DNA of 64,000 nt from an uncultured Gilliamella sp. (GTDB lineage Bacteria > Pseudomonadota > Gammaproteobacteria > Enterobacterales > Orbaceae): contig CAMLIK010000003.1 in assembly GCA_946480175.1 (NCBI GenBank), positions 16,145 through 80,144 of the forward strand, in the 5' to 3' direction. Of the stretch, positions 36,133 to 47,357 are shown one piece after another. How positions within the stretch are numbered: position 1 is the first letter of the stretch; each line of letters opens with the position of its first letter. Position numbers and translations under genes: made by a program. The notes under the pieces are model-generated. The model made no database searches, was not told the DNA's origin, and saw only the letters and a list, made by a program, of their open reading frames with translations.

Positions 36133-37041
36133 ATGGTTGATAAAGTTGCAGTGTTGTATGGTGGGACCTCTGCTGAACGAGAAGTATCATTAAAATCAGG
36201 CCGAGCTGTTCTTGCAGGATTACAAGCAAATGGTATTGATGCTCATCTTATTGATACTAAACACCATTGTATAACCAATTTGAAGCAAGAAGGATTTACT
36301 AAAGCTTTCATTATTTTACATGGTCGAGGTGGTGAAGATGGTATTACTCAAGCTATTTTAACTTATCAAAGCATTCCTTATACCGGTAGTGATGTTTTGT
36401 CATCAGCATTAACCATGGACAAGTTAAAAACAAAACTAGTTTGGAAATCACTTGGTTTACCCGTCGCAAATTATGTTATGGTTGATAAATCACAATCAAT
36501 TAATATTGATAATATTGTTAAAGAACTTGGATTACCGTTATTTGTTAAACCGAGTCATGAGGGTTCAAGTGTTGGTATGACAAGAGTCAATAAAGCTGAG
36601 GAATTAAAAGCCGCTATTGACATTGCATTCAAATATGATAATACCGTAATGGTTGAGTCATTTCTAGCGGGTCGTGAGTTTACTGTTGCGATTGTAGGTG
36701 AAGAGGTTTTACCTGCAATTTACATTAAACCAACTACCAATTTTTATGATTATGATGCAAAGTATTTGTCAGATAAAACCCAATACTTCTGTCCAAGCGG
36801 ACTATCTACTGAAAAAGAACAAGAGATTCGTAAATTAGCTTTAGATGCTTATAAAGCAGTTGGCTGTCGAGGTTGGGGTAGAGTCGATATTATGTTTGAT
36901 GAAAATGAAAAGCCATATTTACTAGAAGTAAATACAGCTCCAGGTATGACAGATCATAGTTTAGTACCAATGGCTGCAAAAGAGTATGGGTGGTCATTTA
37001 GTGAATTGGTTAAACGTATTTTACAACTAGCAATCATATAA
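36133..37041 (+). CDS. ddlB: D-alanine—D-alanine ligase B
   Basis: VLYGGTSAEREVSL; ATP-grasp; EVNTAPGMTDHSLVP. Confidence 0.97.
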   Translation: MVDKVAVLYGGTSAEREVSLKSGRAVLAGLQANGIDAHLIDTKHHCITNLKQEGFTKAFIILHGRGGEDGITQAILTYQSIPYTGSDVLSSALTMDKLKTKLVWKSLGLPVANYVMVDKSQSINIDNIVKELGLPLFVKPSHEGSSVGMTRVNKAEELKAAIDIAFKYDNTVMVESFLAGREFTVAIVGEEVLPAIYIKPTTNFYDYDAKYLSDKTQYFCPSGLSTEKEQEIRKLALDAYKAVGCRGWGRVDIMFDENEKPYLLEVNTAPGMTDHSLVPMAAKEYGWSFSELVKRILQLAII

Positions 37042-37055
37042 CTGGCTTTATTTTT

Positions 37056-37889
37056 ATGAAAAAAGTCCGACAAGCAGCGCACAAACGAGAAAATCAGAAT
37101 AGAAGAAAGCTGCTTGTTTTTCGAAATTCAGAACAAATGTTAGGTTTTTTGTTCTTTATTATAATAATTTGTATTAGTTTTTGGGCGATAAATTGTGTTA
37201 AAAACTGGATGGAAGATCCTGATCAGATGGTTTTATCACAATTGACCTTAAGTGGAGAGCATACTTACACAACTGAAGATGATATTCGACAAGCGATATT
37301 AGGGTTAGGTTTACCAAATACTTATATTGGACAGGATGTGGACGATATTCAGCAGGAAGTTATGCGATACCCTTGGGTTAAACAAGCAAGTGTACGTAAA
37401 CAGTGGCCAGATAGGTTGATTGTTTATATTGAAGAATTTAAGCCTGCATTTTATTGGAATGATTTATATTTACTTGATAATGCTGGAAATGTATTTAGTG
37501 TGCCGTTAGATCGTTTAGGTGAGTTATCGTTACCTAGACTTTATGGCCCTGAAGGTAAAGCAAAATCCATGTTAGAAACGTATGTTAAGTTAGAAGAAAT
37601 TTCTAGAAAGTCGGTTAATAATAAGTTTGCATCAGAAATTAAAGCTGCGATAGCTGATGATCGTAATGCTTGGCAATTGATGATTACACAATGTACAGCT
37701 GAATTATGTTCTGAAAGTCAGGATATAAAATTGATAATTGGTAGTGAAAAAATACAACAACGGTATCAAAAATTTATCAAATTATTTCCTGAAATACAGT
37801 CTAGAATGCCAGCTGATCAAAAAATAACGGCTGCTGATTTACGTTATGAAAACGGCATCTCAGTGCAACGAGAAAAAATATCGCAATAA
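37056..37889 (+). CDS. ftsQ: Cell division protein FtsQ
   Basis: Bitopic POTRA-domain protein (RYPWVKQASVRKQWPDRLIVYIEE) between ddlB and ftsA. Confidence 0.95.
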   Translation: MKKVRQAAHKRENQNRRKLLVFRNSEQMLGFLFFIIIICISFWAINCVKNWMEDPDQMVLSQLTLSGEHTYTTEDDIRQAILGLGLPNTYIGQDVDDIQQEVMRYPWVKQASVRKQWPDRLIVYIEEFKPAFYWNDLYLLDNAGNVFSVPLDRLGELSLPRLYGPEGKAKSMLETYVKLEEISRKSVNNKFASEIKAAIADDRNAWQLMITQCTAELCSESQDIKLIIGSEKIQQRYQKFIKLFPEIQSRMPADQKITAADLRYENGISVQREKISQ

Positions 37890-37910
37890 GGGATAAATAA
37901 AGGCTGAAGT

Positions 37911-39164
37911 ATGAAAGCAACAGAGAAAAAATTGGTTGTTGGACTTGAAGTTGGCACATCCAAAGTACTTGCCCTTGTCGGTGAGGTGCTGCCTGATGGC
38001 GTGATCAATATTATCGGTGTTGGACATAGCCCATCGAAAGGTGTTGATAAAGGCGGTGTAAACGACCTTGAATCAGTCGTTAAATCAATCCAACGTGCTA
38101 TTGACCAAGCTGAATTAATGGCTGATTGCCAAATCTCTTCTGTTTACTTGAGCCTATCAGGTAAACACATTTGCTGTCAAAATGAAATTGGCATGGTGCC
38201 AATTGCTGATGAAGAAGTGACTGCGGAAGATGTTGAAAATGTAGTCCATACAGCTAAGTCAGTTCGTATATTAGATGAACATCGTATTTTGCACGTTATT
38301 GCTCAAGAATATTCTATTGATTTACAAGAAGGCATAAAAAACCCTATTGGATTATCTGGTGTAAGAATGAAAGCAAAAGTTCATTTGGTCACCTGCCATA
38401 ATGATATGGCAAGAAATATCGTTAAAGCTGTTGAACGTTGTGGTCTAAAAGTTGACCAACTTATTTTCTCAGGGTTGGCATCTAGCTATGCGGTATTGAC
38501 CGATGATGAAAAAGAACTTGGTGTTTGTGTAATTGATATTGGTGGCGGAACAATGGATGTAACGGTTTATACCGGTGGTGCATTACGTCATTCCGTTGTA
38601 ATTCCTTATGCAGGTAATGTTGTCACTAGTGATATTGCTTATGCATTTGGTGCACCACCAATGGATGCTGAAAATATTAAAATTCGTTATGGATGTGCAG
38701 TTGGTTCATTAGTCGGTAAAGATGAAGTTATTGATGTTCCAAGTGTTGGTGGTCGTCCGTCCCGGTCATTACAACGCCAAACATTGGCTGAAGTTATTGA
38801 ACCGAGGTATTCAGAACTTTTATCGTTAGTTCAAAAAGAAATACTAGTTTTACAAGATGAGCTTAAGAAACAAAATGTGAAATATCAATTGGCGGCAGGA
38901 ATCGTTTTAACGGGTGGTGCTGCTCAAATTAAAGGTATGGTTGAATGTGCTGAAAAAGTATTTCAAAATCAAGTACGTATTGGCCAACCTTTGAATATTT
39001 CAGGATTAACTGATTATGTACAAAAACCATATTGCTCAACAACCGTGGGGTTATTGCACTATGGAAAACAAAGTTTATTAAATGATGATGCTAAAGATAG
39101 CAATAAATCATCATTAAAAGGGATAGCTAAAAAATTGACCAGTTGGTTTAAAAAAGAATTTTAG
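37911..39164 (+). CDS. ftsA: Cell division protein FtsA
   Basis: LVVGLEVGTSKVLALVGE; VIDIGGGTMDV; GIVLTGGAAQI; C-terminal amphipathic helix. Confidence 0.97.
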   Translation: MKATEKKLVVGLEVGTSKVLALVGEVLPDGVINIIGVGHSPSKGVDKGGVNDLESVVKSIQRAIDQAELMADCQISSVYLSLSGKHICCQNEIGMVPIADEEVTAEDVENVVHTAKSVRILDEHRILHVIAQEYSIDLQEGIKNPIGLSGVRMKAKVHLVTCHNDMARNIVKAVERCGLKVDQLIFSGLASSYAVLTDDEKELGVCVIDIGGGTMDVTVYTGGALRHSVVIPYAGNVVTSDIAYAFGAPPMDAENIKIRYGCAVGSLVGKDEVIDVPSVGGRPSRSLQRQTLAEVIEPRYSELLSLVQKEILVLQDELKKQNVKYQLAAGIVLTGGAAQIKGMVECAEKVFQNQVRIGQPLNISGLTDYVQKPYCSTTVGLLHYGKQSLLNDDAKDSNKSSLKGIAKKLTSWFKKEF

Positions 39165-39244
39165 CTAATATATTTAATAACTTCGTAGACATTGTAGCTG
39201 GATATCTGTACAATGTTCATAGATCTTAAATTTGGAGATAAGTT

Positions 39245-40390
39245 ATGTTTGAGCCTATGGTTGCGGATGATGAGTCAGCAGCAGTCATTAAAGTTATTGG
39301 TGTCGGTGGCGGCGGCGGTAATGCTGTTGAGCATATGATTGCTGAACATATTGAAGGCGTTGAATTTTTTGCAGCGAATACTGATGCACAAGCATTGAAA
39401 AGAATTAAAGTTGGTCAAACTATCCAAATCGGTAATAATGTAACTAAAGGACTTGGTGCTGGAGCTAATCCAGAAGTGGGAAGGAATTCAGCAGAAGAAG
39501 ATCGTGATATTATTCGTAGTGCGATTGAAGGTGCCGATATGGTATTCATCGCAGCCGGAATGGGGGGGGGGACTGGAACAGGAGCAGCTCCAGTTGTTGC
39601 AGAAATAGCTAAAGAACTTGGTATTTTAACTGTTGCAGTTGTAACAAAGCCTTTTGGATTTGAAGGTAAAAAACGTATGGCTTTTGCTGAGCAAGGCATT
39701 GCTGAATTAGCTAAACACGTTGACTCTCTTATCACAATTCCAAATGACAAATTATTAAAAGTACTAGGCCGTGGCGTTAAGTTATTAGATGCTTTTGCTG
39801 CTGCTAACGGTGTTTTAAAAGGTGCTGTACAAGGTATTGCCGAATTAATTACTAAACCAGGTCATATCAACGTTGACTTTGCAGACGTTAGAACGGTAAT
39901 GTCTGAAATGGGTTATGCGATGATGGGTTCTGGTTGTGCTAGTGGTGATAACCGTGCTGAAGAAGCCGCTGAAATGGCTATTTCAAGTCCACTACTTGAA
40001 GACATTGATTTATCCGGTGCTCGTGGTGTTTTAGTTAATGTCACAGCTGGTCTTGATCTTGGTTTAGAAGAATTTGAAACGGTTGGTAGCACGGTTAGAG
40101 CTTTTGCTTCTGACAATGCAACTGTAGTTGTGGGTACAACATTTGATCCTGACATGTCTGATGAAATTCGTGTTACAGTAGTTGCTACGGGTATCGGTAT
40201 GGATAAACGTCCTGAAGTTAAAATTACTAAACCAGCTACATCACATAGTTCATTATTTGGTCAGGCAAATCATATACCACAAGAACAAGAGGAACCAATG
40301 CCTAAGGTTGTTAATGAGCCAGCAGTTTCTCCTCTGGAAGAGCATAAAATTTTAGATATTCCTGCGTTTATTCGTAAGCAGGCCAATTAG
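39245..40390 (+). CDS. ftsZ: Cell division GTPase FtsZ
   Basis: [31 protein letters not shown]-terminal [12 protein letters not shown]. Confidence 0.98.
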   Translation: MFEPMVADDESAAVIKVIGVGGGGGNAVEHMIAEHIEGVEFFAANTDAQALKRIKVGQTIQIGNNVTKGLGAGANPEVGRNSAEEDRDIIRSAIEGADMVFIAAGMGGGTGTGAAPVVAEIAKELGILTVAVVTKPFGFEGKKRMAFAEQGIAELAKHVDSLITIPNDKLLKVLGRGVKLLDAFAAANGVLKGAVQGIAELITKPGHINVDFADVRTVMSEMGYAMMGSGCASGDNRAEEAAEMAISSPLLEDIDLSGARGVLVNVTAGLDLGLEEFETVGSTVRAFASDNATVVVGTTFDPDMSDEIRVTVVATGIGMDKRPEVKITKPATSHSSLFGQANHIPQEQEEPMPKVVNEPAVSPLEEHKILDIPAFIRKQAN

Positions 40391-40457
40391 TATAGAACTT
40401 ATTTGATTTTTTATTGTCTAACGTGTAATAAAAGCAAATAAAAACAGTAGGTGCGAA

Positions 40458-41372
40458 GTGAAACAAAGAACCTTAAAAAAGACAATTCAAGCAACGGGCG
40501 TCGGTTTACATACTGGCAAAAAAGTTACTTTGACATTACGTCCTGCGCCAGAAAACACAGGTGTTATTTATCGTCGTACAGATTTAAATCCGTATGTTGA
40601 TTTTCCTGTAAATGCTAAATCAGTGCGTGACACGATGCTTTGTACCTGTTTAGTTAATGAGGATAATGTTCGTATTTCAACTGTCGAGCATATTAATTCA
40701 GCATTAGCAGGGCTTGGTATCGATAATATTATTATTGAAGTAAATGCACCGGAAATTCCAATTATGGATGGTAGTGCAAGCCCATTCGTTTACTTGTTAT
40801 TAGATGCTGGTATTACTGAACAAAATGCGCTGAAAAAGTTCTTACGAATTAAAGAAACGGTTCGTGTTGAAAATGGTGATAAATGGGCAGAAGTAAGACC
40901 ATATAGTGGTTTTCGTTTAGATTTCACTATTGATTTTCGTCATCCAGCTATTGATAACAGTTCACAACGTTATCAATTGGATTTTTCTTCTGAGTCTTTT
41001 ATTCGCCAAATTAGCCGTGCAAGAACTTTTGGTTTTATGCGTGATATTGAAGCATTGCAATCTAAAGGTTTATGTTTAGGTGGTAGCTTAGACTGTGCAA
41101 TTGTTGTTGACGATTATAAAGTTCTTAATGAAGATGGTCTTCGTTTCGAAGATGAATTTGTGCGTCATAAAATGCTAGATACTATTGGTGACTTATATAT
41201 GAGTGGTCACAATATGATTGGTGAAGTTGTTTGTTATAAATCAGGACATGCCCTGAATAACCAACTATTGCAAGCGTTACTAGCTAAACAAGATGCTTGG
41301 CAATACGTTACCTTTGATGAAGAACAAAATGTTCCAGTTGCTTTAGGTACAAAACAACTTGTTTTAGCATAA
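40458..41372 (+). CDS. lpxC: UDP-3-O-acyl-GlcNAc deacetylase
   Basis: [43 protein letters not shown] start at 40458. Confidence 0.97.
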   Translation: MKQRTLKKTIQATGVGLHTGKKVTLTLRPAPENTGVIYRRTDLNPYVDFPVNAKSVRDTMLCTCLVNEDNVRISTVEHINSALAGLGIDNIIIEVNAPEIPIMDGSASPFVYLLLDAGITEQNALKKFLRIKETVRVENGDKWAEVRPYSGFRLDFTIDFRHPAIDNSSQRYQLDFSSESFIRQISRARTFGFMRDIEALQSKGLCLGGSLDCAIVVDDYKVLNEDGLRFEDEFVRHKMLDTIGDLYMSGHNMIGEVVCYKSGHALNNQLLQALLAKQDAWQYVTFDEEQNVPVALGTKQLVLA

Positions 41373-41400
41373 GCAATTAAAATTGTATAATAAATGTACT

Positions 41401-41428
41401 AACGCTTCCGGTTCGGAGGCGTTTTTTA
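41401..41428 (+). terminator. lpxC / dcw cluster terminator
   Basis: AACGCTTCCG-GTT-CGGAGGCGTT plus T tract. Confidence 0.85.
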
Positions 41429-41451
41429 TTTTATAATCATGAGATAGTTAT

Positions 41452-42045
41452 ATGAATAACAGTCATTTTTTTGCTCATTTATCACGTTTAAAATTGATTA
41501 ATCGTTGGCCCTTAATGCGTAATGTGAGAACTGAAAACGTATCAGAACATAGTCTTCAAGTTGCATTTGTTGCACATGCTTTATCGATAATTAAAAACAA
41601 ACGATTTAATGGCAATGTTAATCCAGAACGTATAGCGCTATTGGCGATGTATCATGATGCATCTGAAGTATTAACAGGGGATTTACCTACACCAACTAAA
41701 TATTACAATCCGCAAATCACCTGTGAATATAAAAAGATTGAAAAAATCGCTCAGCATAAACTGATTAATATGTTGCCAACAGAGTTGCAAGATGATTTTA
41801 AAATACTGATTGATGACGATTATTATGATGAAACTGAAAAAAGTATTGTAAAACAGGCGGATGCACTGTGTGCTTATCTTAAAACAATTGAAGAATTTAG
41901 TGCAGGTAATAATGAGTTTAGACTAGCAGAACAACGTCTGAAAAAAACATTGTCAGAACGAAATACCCCAGAAATGGATTACTTTTTAAAAGTATTTGTT
42001 CCAAGTTTCAGTTTATCTTTAGATGAAATTACGATGGATAAATAG
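41452..42045 (+). CDS. yfbR: 5'-deoxynucleotidase YfbR (HD domain)
   Basis: [51 protein letters not shown]. Confidence 0.95.
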   Translation: MNNSHFFAHLSRLKLINRWPLMRNVRTENVSEHSLQVAFVAHALSIIKNKRFNGNVNPERIALLAMYHDASEVLTGDLPTPTKYYNPQITCEYKKIEKIAQHKLINMLPTELQDDFKILIDDDYYDETEKSIVKQADALCAYLKTIEEFSAGNNEFRLAEQRLKKTLSERNTPEMDYFLKVFVPSFSLSLDEITMDK

Positions 42046-42080
42046 TTTTATCCAATAGGTTAATTATTTTTTAATATCAA

Positions 42081-42752
42081 TTATTTTTGATAAATATAAC
42101 GTTTTACTGGACGACCAATTGGTAGATAAGTTAAATGACTTTCTATTTCACCTAATTCTTCCAAATAATCAAGGTATTTCTTAACCGATATCCTTGATAA
42201 GGGGATTAATTCAATGATATCGCTCATGGAAAAATCTTGTTGATAATTGATAATAACACCACGTACTGACTGTAAAGTTTTAGCATCGATGCCCTTGGGT
42301 AATCGATTTACAATATTAAAATTTTTAGTAAAAATACGATCATCTAATTGGTTTTGATCAAGTATTTCGGCAGATGATAATAGTCGAATTCGTTCTTGAT
42401 AAGAAATCAAAGCTGTACGAAACCTCTGAAAAGTGAAGGGTTTAACAATATAATCAATGACTCCTAAACGTAATGCTGTTTGGATGTCATTGGTATTGCA
42501 TGCGGCAGTCACCATAATGATATCTATTTTAGGGTAACTAATTCGAATATATTTGAGCAGATCAAGACCATTTAGTTTTGGCATAAAAACATCAAGCAAT
42601 AATAGATCAATATGATTATCATGAATAAAATGTAGTGCTTGTTCTCCATTAGTGACAGTTGTTGCTAAATTAAAGCCAGGAAGCATTTGCAAATATTTTT
42701 TATTGAGCTCAGCTACCATTGGATCATCTTCTACAATTAAAACTTCTACCAT
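42081..42752 (-). CDS. Response regulator, CitB/DcuR family
   Basis: Receiver domain VLIVEDDPMVAELNKKYL plus CitB-type C-terminal HTH. Confidence 0.9.
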   Translation of the reverse strand: MVEVLIVEDDPMVAELNKKYLQMLPGFNLATTVTNGEQALHFIHDNHIDLLLLDVFMPKLNGLDLLKYIRISYPKIDIIMVTAACNTNDIQTALRLGVIDYIVKPFTFQRFRTALISYQERIRLLSSAEILDQNQLDDRIFTKNFNIVNRLPKGIDAKTLQSVRGVIINYQQDFSMSDIIELIPLSRISVKKYLDYLEELGEIESHLTYLPIGRPVKRYIYQK

Positions 42753-42756
42753 ATGA

Positions 42757-44373
42757 CTATTTCTTCCTATAAATCTCTTTTAGTGGTAATAATACCTTAA
42801 AGCAAGTCCCTTTTTTATTATCAGAATCACATAATTGAATTTGTCCATCCAACTCATCAATACTAGCTAACACTAAATAAAGTCCAAATCCACGATTATC
42901 GCCTTTCGTTGAATAACCTTTTTGAAAAATATACTGAATATCATTTTCCGAAATACCTTCGCCATTATCATTAATTTCAATTTCGAAGTTGTTGTTATCA
43001 ATGACTAAACTCACTTTGATCTGTTTATCATCCAAAAATTGGACAGCATCAAGACCATTATCAATTAAATTGCCAAGTATTGTCACTAAACTATGTGTCA
43101 CAGACGTATCTGTTATTGGTGCTAGAGTACCATCAATATTGAATGCTAATGTTACATTTAGTTCACGTGCCCGACTAAATTTACTATTTAAAAATCCGGC
43201 AATAATTGGATCTTTAATATATTGACTAACTAGTTTAGATTCAGCTTGTTGATTACCGATAATTTCCTCAAGATAATCAATTAATTCTAATTTATTATCA
43301 TTAAATGCCAAACCATAAATAACATGTAATTTGTTATTAAATTCATGAGATTGTGAACGTAAAGCATCAGCATAACGATTAACACCAGTTAAATTTTCAG
43401 CCAGTTTACGAACTTCTGTCATATCTCTAAATGAGGCAATAGCACCAACTAAAGCATTGTTAACGAATAACGGGGTTCGATTGGTTAGTATTACAACACC
43501 ATTGATATTTTGTTCACAGTCATATTGAGCATTACCACTCATCATAACTTCATATAGTCGAGTATTTGGAATAAAGTCACCAACAGGAAAACCAATAATA
43601 TTTCCTTTATCTTTTTTGATGCGTAAAATTCTAATAGCTTCATCGTTGATTTGAGTGATTAAACCATCGCGATTGATTACCACAATTCCTTCTTTTACCG
43701 TTCGAATAATGGCATTTCGCTCTGCAAATAATTGCGCTATCTGAATTGGCTCAAGATCGTATAAAATCTTCTTTATATTGCGAGATAGCAAATAGGCTAA
43801 AAGAATGGCTATGGATAACGAAGCAAATAAAGATAACCAAATCGGCTGGCTTGTTCTTGACGCTAGATAATTAATTTTTTGTAAAGTCTGACCAACTAAA
43901 ACAGCACCAATTTGCTGATTTTTATCATTCATGATCGGCTTAAATGCTCGAACAGAATCGCCTAACGTACCTTTTGCAATGGAAGTATAAGACTCACCAT
44001 TTAATGCGCGTTGTTCATCACCACCTACAATAGTTTGACCGATTTTATTTTCATCGGGATGTGAATATCTTACTCCTTGCATATTGAAAATCACAATAAA
44101 ATCGGTTTGCGTTAATTCTCTGGATTGTTCTGTTTTTGCCTGAATGGAGGCGATATTTTGCGGCGTTGGGTTCTGTATTTCTTTGATAATAAATTGTGAT
44201 GTAGAGATAATATTGGCAATATTCTCGACTCGTTGGCGAGAATTAATTAGATATTCATTATTTACCACATGAACAATATAAATATTTTGGGCAATAACCG
44301 AAAGTATAAACACCAAGCAAATTAAACTTATCAACTTAACTTTAAGAGGTAATTTGTTAAATAAATATCTCAT
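42757..44373 (-). CDS. Sensor histidine kinase, CitA/DcuS family
   Basis: Periplasmic PASp-like region, PAS, SQSHEFNNKLHVIYGL H-box, HATPase GRGFGLYLV-like motif (DNRGFGLYLVLASI). Confidence 0.9.
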   Translation of the reverse strand: MRYLFNKLPLKVKLISLICLVFILSVIAQNIYIVHVVNNEYLINSRQRVENIANIISTSQFIIKEIQNPTPQNIASIQAKTEQSRELTQTDFIVIFNMQGVRYSHPDENKIGQTIVGGDEQRALNGESYTSIAKGTLGDSVRAFKPIMNDKNQQIGAVLVGQTLQKINYLASRTSQPIWLSLFASLSIAILLAYLLSRNIKKILYDLEPIQIAQLFAERNAIIRTVKEGIVVINRDGLITQINDEAIRILRIKKDKGNIIGFPVGDFIPNTRLYEVMMSGNAQYDCEQNINGVVILTNRTPLFVNNALVGAIASFRDMTEVRKLAENLTGVNRYADALRSQSHEFNNKLHVIYGLAFNDNKLELIDYLEEIIGNQQAESKLVSQYIKDPIIAGFLNSKFSRARELNVTLAFNIDGTLAPITDTSVTHSLVTILGNLIDNGLDAVQFLDDKQIKVSLVIDNNNFEIEINDNGEGISENDIQYIFQKGYSTKGDNRGFGLYLVLASIDELDGQIQLCDSDNKKGTCFKVLLPLKEIYRKK

Positions 44374-44426
44374 TATCATTTGCTATATAAAAAACGATCC
44401 GCAACTATCATAACTGATTAGTTAAG

Positions 44427-44462
44427 AAAACCTACTAATAAATTCCGTATTAGTAGGTTTTT
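44427..44462 (-). terminator. Terminator between malic enzyme and the sensor kinase gene
   Basis: AAAACCTACTAATA…TATTAGTAGGTTTTT; U-tracts on both strands. Confidence 0.75.
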
Positions 44463-44491
44463 AGTTGATTCAATAGATTATTAAACGTTCA

Positions 44492-45649
44492 TCATTGTTT
44501 AGCAGCATTTTTTACACTTTCGGCAACTACTTTAGCCACATTTGGTTCGAATGCGTTCGGCAATATACAATTAACCGACAGTTTCTCTGGCGTAATAATG
44601 TTGGCTAAGCCTTTGGCCGCCGCAAGTTGCATGGCTAATGTAATATTTTTGGCTCTAGCATCTAAAGCACCTCTAAATATGCCTGGAAATGCTAAGACAT
44701 TATTGATTTGATTTGGATAATCACTGCGCCCCGTACCGACAATATAAGCACCAGCTGCTTTAGCTTCATCTGGAAATATCTCTGGTGTTGGATTTGCCAT
44801 GGCAAAAATAATCGATTTTTCCGCCATCGTTTTAACCCAATCTGCTTTTAATACTCCCGGAGCCGACACACCAATAAACACATCAGCTCCGTTAACAGCA
44901 TCTTGTAGAGTGCCTTTTTGTTTATTCTTATTGGTTCTTTTTGCCATAGCTAAATGGTGTGGTGGCAAAGAAAGATCATCTTCGGATAATATTCCAATTT
45001 TATCGACAATTTTAAGATCATTTACCCCTGCGGCTAATAACATATCGGCGATCGCTAAACCAGCAGCACCACCACCATTAATTACCACTTTGGCCGATTC
45101 TATAGATTTACCTGCAACTTTAAGTGCATTATATAGTGCTGCTAATACCACTATTGCGGTGCCATGTTGATCATCATGGAATACGGGAATATCTAATAGA
45201 TCTTGCAATCGTTTTTCAATTTCAAAACATCTTGGCGCACTAATATCTTCCAGATTGATACCGCCAAATGAAGGTGCTAATGCGGCTATATGTTTGACTA
45301 ACTCATCTGGATCTTGTGTATTAATTGATAAAGGAATGGCATCTACATTAGCAAATTGTTTGAATAAAATTGCCTTACCTTCCATGACAGGAATAGCTGC
45401 TTCTGGTCCAATATTTCCTAATCCCAAAACAGCAGAACCATCCGTGATAACTGCAACCAAATTACGTTTACTGGTATATTCATAAACTGCTTCGGGATTT
45501 TTAGCAATTTCAGTACACACCGCTGCAACGCCTGGTGTATAAGCAACACTAAGATCTGCCATTGAATTAACGGGGACTTTCGAATGAGTCTCAAATTTAC
45601 CATGCATTTGTTTACTGATTGCTAACGCTTTTTCTTGTACTGTTGTCAT
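44492..45649 (-). CDS. NAD(P)-dependent malic enzyme, short form
   Basis: DLSVAYTPGVAAVCTEI; ITDGSAVLGLGNIGPEA; FHDDQHGTAIV; 385 aa without PTA domain. Confidence 0.93.
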   Translation of the reverse strand: MTTVQEKALAISKQMHGKFETHSKVPVNSMADLSVAYTPGVAAVCTEIAKNPEAVYEYTSKRNLVAVITDGSAVLGLGNIGPEAAIPVMEGKAILFKQFANVDAIPLSINTQDPDELVKHIAALAPSFGGINLEDISAPRCFEIEKRLQDLLDIPVFHDDQHGTAIVVLAALYNALKVAGKSIESAKVVINGGGAAGLAIADMLLAAGVNDLKIVDKIGILSEDDLSLPPHHLAMAKRTNKNKQKGTLQDAVNGADVFIGVSAPGVLKADWVKTMAEKSIIFAMANPTPEIFPDEAKAAGAYIVGTGRSDYPNQINNVLAFPGIFRGALDARAKNITLAMQLAAAKGLANIITPEKLSVNCILPNAFEPNVAKVVAESVKNAAKQ

Positions 45650-45758
45650 AATTCTTACCTTTTTATATATTTACTCTATGTTTGATATTTTGTGACATTA
45701 AATCAATGCTTATATTAAATTGTTTATCAATCGGCTAATTGATTCTTTTTTTATAAAA

Positions 45759-47054
45759 TTACATATGCAAATAACGCATTAGTGCTGTTGTGCATATCAC
45801 CATTAAGGCCCCGCCTAAACGTGTTGCAACTTGGGCAAAAGGCATTAAGTTCATTCTATTTGCTGTAGAAAGTATCGCTACGTCACCAGTTCCTCCCATA
45901 CCACTTTGGCAAGATGAAATAATGGATGCTTCAACTGGATACATTTTTAAAAAGAAGCTACAGACAAATCCAGTCATCGAAACTGTGAAAACAATCGCGA
46001 TAATGGTAATAAAATATGGGATAGTTAATACCTTAACCACACTTTCTAAATCAATGTAAAGTAGACCTAAACCAGCCATTAATGGGAAGGTAAAATTGCC
46101 GGAAATAAATTTGTACCATTGTTGACTGCCGCGTTCGACACTTGCTGGTAATAGACGAAAATACTTAACCACAGCGGTTGCAATAATCATCAAAACAGGG
46201 CCAGGGAAATGAGTTACTTTTTCTAAAATCATACCAAAAATAAATAGCGTCGATAAAGTCATTACCGCGCCACTCATTGCTCTTGCATCAAGTGGAGTCT
46301 TATCGTCTTTTAACGCTTCAGCTAAACCATCAAACTCAATTTTTACTAACTGACCATGACCACTCAAGTGTGGTTTAACTTCACCGATTCGGCTCATAAT
46401 CGCTGTAAAAGTGATTGCAAAAAAGTTACCCACGACAGTTGCAGGAATTAATGCACTAACAAAGGTATTATAATCTTGATTAAGAATGTTGCTGTAAGCA
46501 TTGGAAAGTTGTAAAACACCTTCACCAATTCCTCCCGCCATTACAGGTGAAACGGTATAAAAAAAGGCATGTTCCCAATCATCTCCAAAAGCGACAGCAA
46601 CAGAAACACCAACTAATGCAGCCAAGCACATACCTAATAACATCGGAATCATCATTCGAATAAAGCCTTGAACTAAAATGACTCGATGCATACCGAGAAT
46701 ACTACCACACACTAAACTGGCAATATAAAAGAGTAAAAAATTAGAATCCTTCATTAACATCTTGGCTGCTGATAAGGTATTTTCATCAAAAACATGGTAG
46801 TAAACCAATAATGAAGGAACAATAAGTGATAATATGGCAGGAGCACCAAATTTTTTAAAAAATGGAATATTCTGCCCTACAGTTCCTAAAAACCAACCTA
46901 AAGGTAATATCACTGCAAAACCACCAATTAGGGTTTTAGGTAGCATATCTAATTGCGCTGCAATAATAACGATAATGGAACAGACTAGAAATAGGGGAAG
47001 GGGGAGTGAACCTATATACATTTTGTTTTCTTTTATATCTTGAAGCATGCTCAT
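45759..47054 (-). CDS. 2-hydroxycarboxylate transporter family (CitS/MaeN/CimH) permease
   Basis: 11-12 TM protein; SPVMAGGIGEGVLQLS and SCQSGMGGTGDVAIL GGxG loops typical of 2-HCT. Confidence 0.92.
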   Translation of the reverse strand: MSMLQDIKENKMYIGSLPLPLFLVCSIIVIIAAQLDMLPKTLIGGFAVILPLGWFLGTVGQNIPFFKKFGAPAILSLIVPSLLVYYHVFDENTLSAAKMLMKDSNFLLFYIASLVCGSILGMHRVILVQGFIRMMIPMLLGMCLAALVGVSVAVAFGDDWEHAFFYTVSPVMAGGIGEGVLQLSNAYSNILNQDYNTFVSALIPATVVGNFFAITFTAIMSRIGEVKPHLSGHGQLVKIEFDGLAEALKDDKTPLDARAMSGAVMTLSTLFIFGMILEKVTHFPGPVLMIIATAVVKYFRLLPASVERGSQQWYKFISGNFTFPLMAGLGLLYIDLESVVKVLTIPYFITIIAIVFTVSMTGFVCSFFLKMYPVEASIISSCQSGMGGTGDVAILSTANRMNLMPFAQVATRLGGALMVICTTALMRYLHM

Positions 47055-47314
47055 AACTAAACCTCTTTATGTTTTTATAGTACATATGCAGTATAGTTAG
47101 GCTGATAGAAATCAGAAGAATAGGAAAGTTAACAAACTAATTATGTAATTAATGTAAGTTCATTATGAATTTTATTATTGATTTATAATGGTTTTTATAT
47201 TGAAGAGATCTTTAAAATGACAAAATTAGTAATGACTAATTTATAAGTATGATTTTTATAAAACACTATCGAAAAATGATTCAATAAGTCATTTTTGAAC
47301 GATTTTTAAACTCA

Positions 47315-47356
47315 AAAACCCCGTTCCTCAACTTTTTTATTGAGGAATGGGGTTTT
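47315..47356. terminator. Bidirectional intrinsic terminator
   Basis: AAAACCCCGTTCCTCAA…TTGAGGAATGGGGTTTT (one G·U). Confidence 0.75.
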
Positions 47357-47357
47357 A

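Noticed and set aside
39415-39750. 111-aa minus-strand ORF inside ftsZ
   Set aside because: Low-complexity Ser/Pro/Ala-rich antisense reading of ftsZ; typical shadow ORF.
44799-45485. Plus-strand ORFs over the malic enzyme gene
   Set aside because: Antisense of a strongly supported CDS.
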